Assembly (NCBI GenBank): GCA_000507305.1
Contig: DF239403.1
Coordinates: 2,191-66,190, forward strand
Reading direction: 5' to 3'
Length of the DNA stretch: 64,000 nt
Origin: Breviolum minutum Mf 1.05b.01
Lineage: Eukaryota; Sar; Dinophyceae; Suessiales; Symbiodiniaceae
This document shows positions 43,478-54,146 of this stretch, piece by piece (positions within the stretch are counted from its first letter, which is position 1; each line of letters starts with the position of its first letter). Both the position numbers and the translations under genes were made by a program. Below the pieces are notes generated by a model. The model ran no database searches and had not been told where the DNA came from. It worked only from the letters and a program-made list of their open reading frames with translations.

Positions 43478-44518
43478 GTGCCGTGTTTGTTTTTGGGGGT
43501 GTATATATGTTGATATTTGGGTAGTTTCTATGCGTATGTATATTAATACACATATTAATATACGTATAAAATCTGGTTCGGGTATGGCTTAAAATGTTTG
43601 GACCCCTAAAAAGGGTCTACAGATACCACAACGACATCTATGCATATGGTGCGATTTTGCCCAGCAGCGATGAATAGATTCATCATAGCATCCCTACATC
43701 CCCATCGTCATTGTTGACCTGGGCTCGAGGTGATGGGGTGTTTCTGGGTGAGGACAACTGGTTGCAAAGTGTGGATGCGTATCTGGTCTACACAACAAGG
43801 GGAAAACTGGCGTGGTGATGGTGCAACAAAAAGATAGTCTCATCCTGCATTTTTGTGGAATGAGCCACCGTGGCAGTGTGCTTTGAGTAAAACTGACTAT
43901 AGTCAGTGAGTAAGAGTCAAACGAAGTGGATTGTGTGTGTTTTTTGAAGCATGGATGAGTTCATGTTCATCCACTCGTGTGCGAGGGAATACTGGTTTTA
44001 TTCAATAACTGGTACACTCTGAACAAACAAGCAGTTGGGTGTGGTCTGATGGATTTCCCCCAAAAATCACCAAAACTAAGAATTCCAGAAGGCATTTATA
44101 TAGTAAGGGAATCATTCTTCAAATATACATCATAAAGCCTTATTTAAGGAAATTGGCGGCTGGTGAAATATTGATCCAATTCAACAGCCGAATGTGATTT
44201 CTTCAAGTCTAACAGAGACATCAACAGATTTTGACAGGTTTTGGACCCTTAGCATGGTCGTCAACACATATCATCACATAGTTGGATTTGAAATGAAGAC
44301 ACCATCCATGGCTCTGTCCTATATTAGTGGAAGATAGTGGAAGCATGATGTCTCTTGAACCTTGTAAATTGGGTGACATAGCCTCTAATCAGTGCAACTG
44401 TACCACCATCGCAGAACTTGCAACTGCTTTGCTTGCAAGAATTATAATTTCTGAGTTGAAGGTGTAATCTCCAACAAACATCACGCCATTTGTCAACATA
44501 TTCTTTTTGTTGGGCCAG
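43478..44518. other. No secure gene
   Basis: T- and TA-rich intron-like sequence with inverted repeats; the minus strand at 44324-44584 is open but overlaps the + exon at 44519. Confidence 0.35.
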
Positions 44519-44679
44519 CAGTTCAGCTGCTACTGTGGGTGGGAAACCACCGAGCCGATTCCCGGGAATCATGCGTTTTCCCAATCCGAGGCATGTGAGT
44601 TGTTCACAGCTGTCCTTCTTTTTGCCCAGCTCATGTACACAAGATCCTCAAGGCACCATTGGCGACATTTGCGTGTCAT
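44519..44679 (+). CDS. Two exons with a 35-nt intron
   Basis: Exon 44519-44594 (CTTTTTGTTGGGCCAG acceptor; QFSCYCGWETTEPIPGNHAF) ends at a perfect GTGAGT donor. The intron is 35 nt with a CCTTCTTTTTGCCCAG acceptor. Exon 44630-44679 completes the codon (HVHKILKAPLATFACH) to a GTGTGT donor. If the intron is retained the frame stays open, so both forms are possible. Confidence 0.5.
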
Positions 44680-45159
44680 GTGTGTGTGGGTGTTGCTTTT
44701 TTTGTTTGATATTTGATGATCGATTCGCAGCTTTGCGGGGCAAAAATAGCCAGACCCAAATATTGAGATCTGATGTGGATGGGCATATATACATATAGAT
44801 TCCTACCCCTAAAACATACTACTAAAGCACCAAAGACATCAGGAGATATGACTGAATGTTTAGGGGTGTGTGGAATGCCACAATGGGTAAGATGGTGAGC
44901 ATGGAATGTTGGAATCTCAATTGATTGATGGTAGTCCAATGCGGTAAATACAACAGGAATTTTCACCAGAAACACAACCAGCATTGACAAGGCTTCAGCT
45001 CAAGTGAAGTTTCCATTGATGCTACATGCAGGCTGGTTCTTGAACCAAATAATCCCTCCCGAAATCTGGTGAATTGCAATGAACCAACCCATATAGCTCC
45101 TTCTTCTACAATCTAGCAAGTACTGCAAGCAGTATCCTTGATTCATTGATTGTTGGTCC

Positions 45160-45471
45160 ATGGCAAAAGTCACGAACCCATCATGCTACACAGCCCCAAA
45201 AAAGAGGTGTTTCAGAGGTTTACGTATGTTTCCGGACATGAACAGTGTCCATGTAGTTCAATACTTCTCAGGCTTCTGGGCTTCAGCCAAAAAATACTAC
45301 TCTAACCCGACTTTAGTGGACCCATTTGGCCACAAAAGATCACCCCTTCACTTACTCACTCACTACTCCGCCGAAACTTCTGGCAGACCACATCTACGCT
45401 TGGCCCACCAGTCCCCCCAAAACCAACCTTGCCATGTCACAGCATATCATTTTCAATCATCCCAAGTGTAG
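45160..45471 (+). CDS. Intronless ORF, 103 codons
   Basis: ATG 45160 to TAG 45469-45471, one of the longest uninterrupted frames here. Composition is plausible (MNSVHVVQYFSGFWASAKKY, then His/Pro/Gln-rich end), but no domain, no splice sites and no upstream signal are evident. Could be a chance ORF. Confidence 0.3.
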   Translation: MAKVTNPSCYTAPKKRCFRGLRMFPDMNSVHVVQYFSGFWASAKKYYSNPTLVDPFGHKRSPLHLLTHYSAETSGRPHLRLAHQSPQNQPCHVTAYHFQSSQV

Positions 45472-45545
45472 ATTGTAGATGATTTTTATATTCACCCTTT
45501 TCTAGAAGTGCTTGGGGTCCAATTTCGCGGTCCATGTTTTCTCAG

Positions 45546-45694
45546 GAATTTTGATTGGCTGTTCAATCCTATGGTCCTTTCGACAACTTCGTTCTCGCTT
45601 GGTCGTCTCCAAAGTCTTCGCGGCGGAAGCATCGCAGAGTTCTTCAGTGGTACCCAAGGTCATAGGGGCACCCAAGGGTTTCAAGTTGAAACAG
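45546..45694 (+). CDS. Candidate internal exon, basic with a short helix
   Basis: Between CCATGTTTTCTCAG and GTACCC, 49 codons: ILIGCSILWSFRQLRSRLVV then FAAEASQSSSVVPKVIGAPK. GC-rich third positions. The intron that follows carries a family D element (45715-45830). Confidence 0.55.
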
Positions 45695-46521
45695 GTACCC
45701 GGACCCATGAAAAGTAACAGTTCACCCCTGAGGCCCTAGGCCGGGCCCCATTCCAGGAAAGGTGGGCCCTCCAAGCATCAGGGCTTCAGGGGTAAACTCG
45801 CTGTTAGTTTTGGGGAGGGCTAACTTTGGGCTGGGAAACAAAGAATTGTGTTTGGTAATTACTGGATTGTTTAAAACATTTCTTTGAGACTATGGAAAAT
45901 CATGCGATTTGATTCACTAGTTTGTGTGTTTGCAGCGAAAGATCAAAACATACTTTGTTGGTTGTATTTACCAAGTACCATGGACCCCAAAACCCACATA
46001 TTTAGAGGTTTTGTTGGTAAATAACCTGGTTTTTAGGTGGCCAGAACCTTTATTTTTTATGGTTTTGGGGGGCGCACGGTATATAAATTGTTCTTGACCT
46101 TTACCCAATGACCTATAAATTTACGAAGGCCTCACCTTGAGCCAAGCAAACCACGTAGACTTGTAGACCTTTCGAGGCGATCTCAGCCAGCACACCCCTT
46201 CGCTGGTTGGGAAGATGATTTACAAGTGCAAAAAACAAGAAGTTTCCTAGGGTGTATTGATTTTTCATATTAAAAAAAACATATATATATATATGTATAT
46301 ATAAATCGAATTATCAGTTTTTTTAATGGTTCTCCAAGTGTCATGATTACCTAGTGTCTTATTACTCCATGTATAGACACATGATGCGATCCCAGTAGAT
46401 TATTTGCCCTTTCTCGGCCTGAGGGACTTTTTGTTGCTGGCTTTAAAAAACCAGTTGACGTTGCCCAAGTGCAAACGTGCATAAACGTGCTTTATCTTCA
46501 TGTAGTATACATTATAATACT

Positions 46522-46634
46522 GTTGGTGGAAGAAATCCTGCACCAGTTGATAGTTGATAGGCGGTTTATCACACCATTTGCAAGGTTTTATACATCTCGG
46601 CTGGTTGTTTGGGATTTCTTCCATCAACTAACAG
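46522..46634 (+). mobile_element. Family B element
   Basis: Starts GTTGGTGGAAGAAATCC after TACT and ends TTCTTCCATCAACTAACAG before TATG. No clear exons on its flanks. Confidence 0.55.
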
Positions 46635-46718
46635 TATGGCATAGGATTAGGAGAGTTATGACCTGAAATTAGGGTGGTCTTTCAGAGGTGAAGTTTCCTT
46701 AGACTTTGCATTTGCTAG

Positions 46719-47973
46719 CTTACGCCAAGTGACCTTTTGATCCTCCAAATGAAGGTCACCAACAGCTACTCAAACATGTCGACTAACAGTAGAAGATTCT
46801 TGTGGTGGAAGGCTTTGCATAAGAGCTTTTAACTTGACATCCTTCTTGATTTTATGAACTTGTAACCCTTCACAGATGGCTCCAACAACCTGACGCATCC
46901 GTTGAACACAATGTCTTGCTTGTGTTTCCGTTGATCAGAGCAGCAGAGGATGGTGGGGCGTACGGATTTTCCTTTGTTAATGCCCAGTTTGTACCGGATA
47001 TGAACAATATAAAATCTTCAGCTTTAAACATTGAACCTATGACAAAGATGTAATGCAATACATCCACTTGCAAACACCTCCTTTTCCAAAAACTCTTTTC
47101 AACAAAGCAAACAACCAACACTTCAACACAACTCACACCTCACATCTCATTCCCTTCCAACCAAACATCCGTTTTTTTTGTTTCAGGCGCATGGAAATAG
47201 CTCAGAGATTGTGCATTCCTGTCGCTTTCGGATGGATGTGGAATTATGTCCTGAACCTTTGAGTTTAACCTCTCGACTTGAAGTGGCACCCATCTCTGTG
47301 CCCTGGTTGTTTCTGTCAAAAAAAACGAGGATTTGTGGGATGAAAAGATAGGGATTCTTGTTGCATGTTTTTCTTGGAAGGTTTGTAAAAGGCATAAATT
47401 TCTATAGATTTATGATGGAAAATGAATATATTTTTTTGGAATGACGTTTAGGAACCCGACAAAGATATGTTTGATGTTTTTGCCATGGCTTTTAAGTTGC
47501 AAAAAGGTTGTCGACAATGTCCTTGCTTGGGTCTGACACTTGAGGTTTTTGCTTTGTAAAGACCCCCAGAAAGCCAAAATGTCCCCGTTGGAAGACAATC
47601 CTTTCCTTTTGAAATGGCCCCTTTTTAGGGAACGTGTTGGTTTTCAGGGGTGTGAATACATGTTACATGTTGGTGAAGACAACAGATATTAGATGATTCG
47701 CACAGTACAATGATTTTTCTATCCAATAATCATAGTTCAGTGGAACGTGTGTACCTCCGAGACGATGTGGTGTTTACTTAGCAAGCATCAATCGCTATCC
47801 ACTCACCATGATGATAGGCGCAAGTAAAAGAATCCTGCGGATATCCCAAGCAACATGTTTGTTTGCAACGTTGTTGCTAGACTAACTATGACAAACTATT
47901 TATATATGTATTTGTTGCAGCCTTTTATATACTCGCTGGTCCAAGTCTCCTGACTTGTTCGAACATGTTCTGA
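46719..47973 (+). CDS. Unidentified gene, 3' exons
   Basis: Exons 46719-46801, 46876-46990, 47187-47297, 47452-47544, 47741-47823 and 47921-47973. The first four join in phase, as do the last two; one small exon or a different donor is needed between 47544 and 47741. Acceptors are strong (ACCCTTCACAG, GTTTTTTTTGTTTCAG, GACGTTTAG, TTTGTTGCAG). Landmarks: QMKVTNSYSNMSTNSRRF, EHNVLLVFPLIRAAEDGGAY, MDVELCPEPLSLTSRLEVAP, a Cys cluster in QKGCRQCPCLG, and a hydrophobic end ILAGPSLLTCSNMF before TGA. AATAAA lies 39 bp after the stop. No family recognised. The third exon could instead run on to a TAG at 47349. Confidence 0.6.
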
Positions 47974-48011
47974 ATGACACACTATATCTTACTTTTGAAA
48001 TGATTTTCTCA

Positions 48012-48017
48012 AATAAA
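48012..48017 (+). promoter_or_regulatory. Poly(A) signal AATAAA
   Basis: Canonical AATAAA 39 bp downstream of the TGA at 47971, consistent with a 3'-UTR for the preceding gene. Confidence 0.5.
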
Positions 48018-48194
48018 CAAAACAGTTTGACATTCCTCTTCTTCCGAATTTTTTGGTTTCTTCACTAACTGGAAGTCACTCCAAAAGATTTACTCTCAAA
48101 CGTTTCGTTCCAAAAAGGGCTCATTTGAACCTTGATCCATTGAAAACACCATCGAGGTATCGCTGAAAACGGAACATGTGCCACTCTTCCTCAG

Positions 48195-48224
48195 GAGAAA
48201 GGGCAATCTTTAAGCATAGAGTTA
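48195..48224 (+). CDS. Candidate 30-nt microexon
   Basis: Ten codons, EKGQSLSIEL, between a strong CACTCTTCCTCAG acceptor and a GTAATG donor, phase 0 both ends. The splice sites are better than the length would suggest. Confidence 0.35.
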
Positions 48225-48376
48225 GTAATGCACCTTGCTGCTGATATCTACTAGATAGAGGCCATATCAATGGCTGGGAGTTGATTTTTCCATTGCTATG
48301 ATAGTTTTGTTAAGGGGTAACATTTATAAAGATGTATAAAGTCAGATTGCTTCTCACCTGCATTCTGCTTTAAAAG

Positions 48377-48579
48377 GATTGGGCCTTTTAAATACTTTTT
48401 TGGGGGACGACCGCGATAGGTCCGGTCGGCCAAGTTTGGCGAAACGCCTTGCTTTTAGTAGGGAAATGACGACTTGGACAACAATAATCCCACTATGGGT
48501 ATCCCAACCGATCCCAACAGGGCAGGATTTGACCCCATCCCAACAGAATCCCATGATTCGTTTGACACCTCCATATTAG
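48377..48579 (+). CDS. Candidate terminal exon
   Basis: After CTGCATTCTGCTTTAAAAG, 66 codons to TAG: LGDDRDRSGRPSLAKRLAFS then WVSQPIPTGQDLTPSQQNP. GC content exceeds the flanks. The minus strand is open over the same bases, so strand depends on the acceptor. Confidence 0.45.
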
Positions 48580-49813
48580 CACACATGAGAGCATATGACC
48601 TATATTTGCGTTTACGAAGGTATCTTTGGAAAGGCTAGCCAAATGATACACATGTCAAGGTAAATCTTTGTTGAAGTATGTACTAGTCGGGTATGAAGCA
48701 TAGTATGGAATCATAAACATGTATATATATATATCATTACACATGCGTACATTTGAAAAGTCAGGTTTGAATGTGCGTGGACGGGTCTTCCAATGATTGG
48801 TTTTGGTCTCCCCCTGCTATAACCAGCAGGTTTTCAAGTTACATCATTAATTTCTGCCTTTTTGAAAGGCATCAAAACGAGAAGTTCTCGACTGACTGAA
48901 CACCTCATGTGTGTTGTTGCTTGTCTTGACTATAAAGACAAATAATTTGCCAAGCTTGAAAAGACACTTTTTGTCAAAATGGATGACTTTCAACACACAT
49001 ACCAACACACCAACACACGGTTTCATCGGTACGGGTTCAACAGTCCTGCAGGACATGGCGTTATCTCCAAGCTTTAGATGCAGAATTGGCTTCTTTTGGT
49101 GCCATTGGCGGCTGTTGGGCATTTGTGTTTTTTGCGGGAAGTGTGGGAAGACACAAATGGATAGATACGAATCTTCCAAAAACACACACACTGGAAAAGA
49201 CACAAAAACACACACACACACACACTCTACACAGCATGAGCAGTGCCACCTCTTTGGTTGATTATGTAACGTTCTCTTTTTGTCGGGGGAAAATATCCCC
49301 TTTTATTGTGTCTTTTTGAGATGACTTCCAGAACTGGTCCCATGGAATTGTTCCCCTCCCAAGCTTGGCCAACCTTGGGATAGTTTTCCTATGAACATTC
49401 AAACCTATGGGTAAATGATGTTCAAGGCTTGTCAACGGCATGATTTCATAGAAACCCCCGCCTCCCCAGTCGCTTTGATCCGGGGGTTTAGATGTCTACA
49501 TCTGGGCCTAGTAGCAGGAGGTTTTGATGACATTCCAGATAAAGAAGCGATTGTACGCAAGGGGAACTAGATAAGGTAAGGCAACCTTTCATACAAATTA
49601 GGAGAAAACAGTAAACAAAGTAGTTTGAAAACAACACATTAAAGTTCCCCCTAGAAACAGGTCAAAGGATGCCAAACAAAATCTGGTCATTTTCAGAGGG
49701 TCCAACCAAGGCAGGGGGGGCTTTTAGGAGTTCCAGGCACGAAGAAAGTATATATGTGGCATTTTGAGTAACCCATGCTACACTCCCTGAAAATAACAGC
49801 GACTTTACACCAG
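48580..49813. other. Ambiguous multi-frame ORF and CA repeat
   Basis: From 48979 (ATG, MDDFQHTYQHTNTRFHRYGF) to about 49160 all three + frames are open at some point. A CA microsatellite is at 49206-49222. One frame reads ASFGAIGGCWAFVFFAGS, possibly a membrane exon. Not resolved. Confidence 0.3.
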
Positions 49814-50561
49814 AGAAAACCCCAAGGTGATGCGGAGAACAGTGCCGTTAGCTCACCACCCACCTGGCGTCCACGCACCGAGTGTCCTGGAGCAGCTATC
49901 ATTCGTTGAGTTAAAGCTTGGGTGAGTTTTTTTGTTTAGGAGTTCCCTATGTTTGTTTAACCACAGGAAACTAACTATCATACAGTACATATATGTATAT
50001 ATATATATATACATGTATTTACATATGTAGAATATGTTTTGTTTAACTATATATATATATTGTCTAAGAGATACCACGATGATGTTACTTGTTTTTTTTG
50101 CAAATTTCAGAGAAGCAACAGATGCACTTGCCACCGCAACGGATCATCCACAGCAACATGTCGGCGTAGGACAGGTGGCGGTTTCAAGCATTTGTGNCTA
50201 ACTATCATACAGTACATATATGTATATATATATATATACATGTATTTACATATGTAGAATATGTTTTGTTTAACTATATATATATATTGTCTAAGAGATA
50301 CCACGATGATGTTACTGTTTTTTTTGCAAATTTCAGAGAAGCAACAGATGCACTTGCCACCGCAACGGATCATCCACAGCAACATGTCGGCGTAGGACAG
50401 GTGGCGGTTTCAAGCATTTGTGTTGATCAATAGGTAGTTCAACCATTAGGGGATTGTACTTTGCCTTCATGTTCACTTTCCAGGACTTTCATGGTCTTAT
50501 GGATGTGGGAAGTGCCGTGTCCATTTGCTGTTCTTCTAAGTTTGCCAGAGTTACAATGTGA
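49814..50561 (+). CDS. Gene 3' end across an assembly duplication
   Basis: Exon 49814-49921 (ACTTTACACCAG acceptor, GTGAGT donor; MRRTVPLAHHPPGVHAPSVL, LEQLSFVELKL) joins in phase 2 to EATDALATATDHPQQHVGVG (50337-50400; the same exon is also present at 50111-50174 in the duplicated copy). This is followed by DFHGLMDVGSAVSICCSSKF (50484-50561, TGA) in phase 0 after CACTTTCCAG. If unspliced, the second exon instead ends with VAVSSICVDQ and TAG at 50431. The true first intron is probably 49922-50110, as the 50198-50422 segment looks like a duplicated contig end. Confidence 0.55.
49971..50422. repeat. Tandem 225-bp duplication around one N (assembly artefact)
   Basis: 49971-50196 and 50198-50422 are identical except for one base in a T/G run; an N at 50197 separates them. 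Such a single-N join between identical ends is typical of an unmerged contig overlap. Confidence 0.9.
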
Positions 50562-50759
50562 TTTCCAGAGGTCTTCAGGACCAAAACTGCCTCATCCAGG
50601 GCAAAAACACAAAAAACATAATTGAGAGTAGGTTTTTTTTCTTTAAAATCACTGTAGGTGTCTTGTTTTTAGGTTTCTCATTTCATTGCATTAAATCTCT
50701 CTTGTCATATATAGTTTTACAAAGTAATTCTACCACCCCATTCTATTACTCCAATACAG

Positions 50760-50932
50760 ACCCCAGCAAAATGACCTATCAACGTGCCATCCCAACCTCC
50801 ACCTTTTCAACACCTTGTCCATGTGTCGTTTTCAACCTGAGACTTTCTGAAGTTCGGAGCTGGCAAAGTCGTGCTATGGAGTTGCAGTCTTTGGGAATGA
50901 TTGTGTTGGAGCTGAGCTTTTGGCTGCAGCCA
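50760..50932 (+). CDS. Candidate internal exon
   Basis: After TTACTCCAATACAG a frame is open 57 codons to a GTGATA donor, phase 0: SKMTYQRAIPTSTFSTPCPC, LRLSEVRSWQSRAMELQSLG, ending in a hydrophobic LELSFWLQP. A shorter second frame (PQQNDLSTCHPNLHLF) is also open. Confidence 0.45.
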
Positions 50933-50965
50933 GTGATATTGTTATATATATATATATATGGGTGT

Positions 50966-51062
50966 TTCCAAAAATGATGGGTTTCCCCCCAAATCATCCC
51001 ATTTTAATAGGGTTTCCCATTATAAAATCATCCATTTTGGGGGGAAACACCCCTATTTTTGG
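50966..51062. mobile_element. Family F inverted repeat
   Basis: Arms TTCCAAAAATGATGGG and CCCCTATTTTTGG with inner AATCATCCCATTTTAATAGG repeated inverted. Other copies at 52715-52812 and 56625-56707. Ends are not GT/AG. Confidence 0.7.
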
Positions 51063-51282
51063 TTCAACACCCAGAGATCGTTGAAGCTAAGGGATGATGT
51101 ATTTTCCCCACCAAGCTGCTGAGGAGCTTTTTTGAACCCCAGGATTTCCCTCAAAAGTCACTTTTGGGTAGTTTTCCCCAAAAAATGCTCTTGAGTCCCA
51201 TGAAAATAATGATGTGATGTTGTTGTTTTTTTTGTGTATATACGTGTGTTGTTGCTTTTAATGTTGATTCGATCCCCTTCAG

Positions 51283-51364
51283 AACGGTTTTTGAGGAGGT
51301 ACCCAACTTGCGGACTTTTGGACGGAACAAGTAGTTTTGTTGACGAAAGCTGTGGCTGGGTCTT
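51283..51364 (+). CDS. Candidate internal exon
   Basis: Between GATCCCCTTCAG and GTAACA: RFLRRYPTCGLLDGTSSFVD then ESCGWV. Another frame (FEEVPNLRTFGRNK) ends in a stop. Followed by a family C element. Confidence 0.4.
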
Positions 51365-52265
51365 GTAACAGCCATATCATCCATGGGACTGGTATATTTA
51401 CCTACATTTACCATCATAAAAATCCACCATTCATGTAGGGAAATATACAATCGTCCCATGGATCCGTCATGGGACTGTCGGATACTCTTCCAGTCGAACT
51501 TTCTGCCTGAGTAGAGGGGTCCTTCAAGCTGATTTACAGACTAGTTCAAGGAAAATGACCCAGGGACCCCCCAAATGTGGGACCCCCATTCCCATACTAC
51601 TCCTATACCACTCCTAGTCCAGAATCCCTTGAAGTATGGGAATGATATGGGTTTCGCTCCTGGGAAGGGGGGTGAGGTCCCTGGAAAAAATCCCTGACTA
51701 GTGGCTGGAAAGGAGTGGGAATTCCAATACTGACATCACCCTTTTCCAGGATTTTTGTTAGTGGCTCCCCAAGTTTAGGGTGACACGCCCATGTCTCGAT
51801 AGGATGCTTGAAGGTCCATAGCTGATGCCTCACCAATAGATTTGATTTCCAATGTATATAATTTCATTAAAGCCCCTGAAAACTAACGTGACAGCCGAAA
51901 AAACACCCATTTGAAGATGTATCTCCTACTAAAAATCGTGAGTGTTCATTGTCATGTTAGTTTGCGGGTGAGTATGAACATGAGTGCATTTGGATGTTCA
52001 CCTAGCATTTTTTGTTTGAGAAAAAATGTACACTTGGATATGTTAGCATACTGCAGTCTTGCAGTATATTAGTTCTTAAGTTTTTGAACATATATATGAA
52101 TATTTATATATGAATATACAATATATTGAGATATATATATATATATACACTGTATGTTTATATATATATATATTTTTTTTAAACTACCAGCAGCCGTAAC
52201 CTTTTGTGTAGAATATTATATTGTTCGTATTGATTTCCTGTGCATTTTTTTTGAATCCCCTGCAG
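51365..52265. other. Inverted repeats and TA tracts
   Basis: Family C element (51375-51460), an inverted repeat with CCCATACTACTCCTATACC near 51565-51670 (related sequence at 59080-59170), a family D element (51880-51970) and TA tracts at 52085-52180. No exon seen. Confidence 0.5.
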
Positions 52266-52351
52266 CCCAGGATTCCCCCATGCTTCATTTCTGCTGTGCG
52301 GCATGCAGTGTCTTGGATGCAGGTGGAGGAAATCCGACCGCTGAGAAGTTG
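52266..52351 (+). CDS. Candidate internal exon
   Basis: Between TTGAATCCCCTGCAG and GTAAAG. Frame 1 reads FISAVRHAVSWMQVEEIRPL; frame 2 reads a Cys/Gly-rich SPMLHFCCAACSVLDAGGG. Frame 1 is preferred for composition. Exon boundaries are good, the frame is not certain. Confidence 0.5.
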
Positions 52352-52486
52352 GTAAAGTTTTCGTATACTTGACCCAGATACAAATGAAGAGGGCCAACTT
52401 TACTGTAAAAATATGATCAAAATCGATCAAATGCAATTATGGTAATATAAGAAACCTACCAACTTCATCTAATTTCATTGAATTTC

Positions 52487-52702
52487 ATGGATGAAATCAG
52501 AAGCAATTCGTGCACTTCCCAAAGAATCAATCCATTCAGGAGAGTGGATTGGTTGATGGTGCATGCTCGCTCCATCTATGGAAACTATGTACAAATGTTC
52601 TTCAAAAAAACACAAGGTCATGTCACAGAGCAAGAGGTCATGTCACAGAGCCCCAAAATTGTTGATGATGAAAAAAAGGTCAATTTCCATAGACATCCGT
52701 AA
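52487..52702 (+). CDS. Small ORF, 71 residues, with a 20-bp tandem duplication
   Basis: ATG 52487 to TAA. MDEIRSNSCTSQRINPFRRV, then IYGNYVQMFFKKTQGHVTEQ and a charged end. GGTCATGTCACAGAGC occurs twice in a row (52617-52652), so the peptide carries a degenerate repeat. Could be a first exon with an internal donor. No domain. Confidence 0.4.
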   Translation: MDEIRSNSCTSQRINPFRRVDWLMVHARSIYGNYVQMFFKKTQGHVTEQEVMSQSPKIVDDEKKVNFHRHP

Positions 52703-52934
52703 GCATGGAAATGGGTGTTTCCAAAAATAGGGATACCCCCAAATCATCCATTTTAATAGGGTTTTCCATTATAAACCATCCATTTTGTTGTACCCCTATT
52801 TTTGGAAACACCTAAATAACATCGAAGACATTGTTGGATTCTTTGGTGGCATGTTTTAGGTTTATGGACATTTCAGCTTGCTGAAGTATTATGCGTTCAC
52901 CCAGGCCCCTTTTTCAATATCTTCTAACTTCCAG

Positions 52935-53107
52935 AAAAGCATGTCTTTGGTTGGTGGTCATGGTCCAACACAGATTCCATTGGTGCAAATGCCATGTACC
53001 ACCATGAAACTCACAGGGTTCGTGCTTCAACTTTGTAACTTTCATGAGGAAAGATGTGACGTTTCCCTTTGAGGGGTTGTTTGCCCGAGTTGATATGCCA
53101 CAGTGAA
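52935..53107 (+). CDS. Two exons with a 39-nt intron
   Basis: Exon 52935-53034 follows a textbook CTTCTAACTTCCAG acceptor and ends at GTAACT: KHVFGWWSWSNTDSIGANAM then HHETHRVRAST. The intron is 39 nt ending TTCCCTTTGAG. The next exon completes a Leu codon and reads GCLPELICH, with a donor at GTGAAG (53100) or GTTTGA. Trp- and His-rich; no catalytic family assigned. Confidence 0.5.
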
Positions 53108-53424
53108 GTTTGACTTGTGAGTTCAGTTTGAGAAAAACGACCTGTCCAACAACAAAATCAATTTGTTTTTGTTGTGGCTGGCAATTTTAGATTTTGCAGT
53201 ATTATATACATGTAGATATATATATATATATATACATATACTCATCCCAAGTCCTGGTTAAATTCAACATACATCAACAAGTGCGACACAAATTCAATCA
53301 AAGTCAAGTGAACCTTTTAGAAAAGCTATGTTTCAATGCATCCGAATATTTCAATATAATCATCATTTGTCAGACCCAACTCTTCTAGATATTCTTTAGA
53401 GATATCTTTAGATGGGCCACTCAG

Positions 53425-53608
53425 GTGGTACTTCTGAACACTTGCAGACTTCAATTTGACTTGGAGATGTCTGCCTTTCACGTGGGCTTGGTGCAATCAT
53501 CCACTGATGCTGAGTTGGCGGTGGTTTTGGTGGAGGAAGTTGACGGAGGGCGTGGAGAAAACCCGAAGCGTTGGAGATGGAAAAATGTGCTCCTTTCAAG
53601 AATTGAGG
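53425..53608 (+). CDS. Candidate internal exon
   Basis: 61 codons plus one base between GGGCCACTCAG and GTATTT: LNTCRLQFDLEMSAFHVGLV, then AELAVVLVEEVDGGRGENPK and WRWKNVLLSRIE. The composition and G/C third positions make this one of the clearest single exons. Likely upstream of 54147, with one or two exons missing between (a possible one at 53843-53950, RNFNLLGCNFFDEIHRINSP). Confidence 0.6.
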
Positions 53609-54146
53609 GTATTTTGTTGAAACATCACCTGTTTTTTGTGGCTTAAGATGATGGAAAAATATGATCTGGTCAATCAAAATAACGACTTCCAACCGCCGGG
53701 AACGGTCGCCCCAAAAGGGTAGTTGAGGAAGGGAATTCCACCGCAAAAATGGCCTTAAATCAGGTTCTCAGGTTGGGAACGGGCACTCAAACGAAGGGAA
53801 ACGGCCTTAAATCAGGTTTAAGATTTATAATAAATTGCCCAGATATGATCGTAATTTCAACCTTTTGGGATGTAATTTCTTCGATGAGATTCATCGGATT
53901 AATTCACCTGGACTGAAACGGCAAGGACGATTTATTGCGGGGATTGAAAGGTTATTGGCTGAATGATTTTTGCGGGTCTAATTTCAGGTCACCGGATTGG
54001 TCAAAATATACACGCCATACACATGTTCATATGTTCATAGATATTTCATAGATCCAATTTGATTCGGAGATCAAAACATGGAAGATAAGAGGAACAAAAA
54101 AATATGTTTTATGTTTACAGAGCCCACATCTTTTTTACATTTCTAG

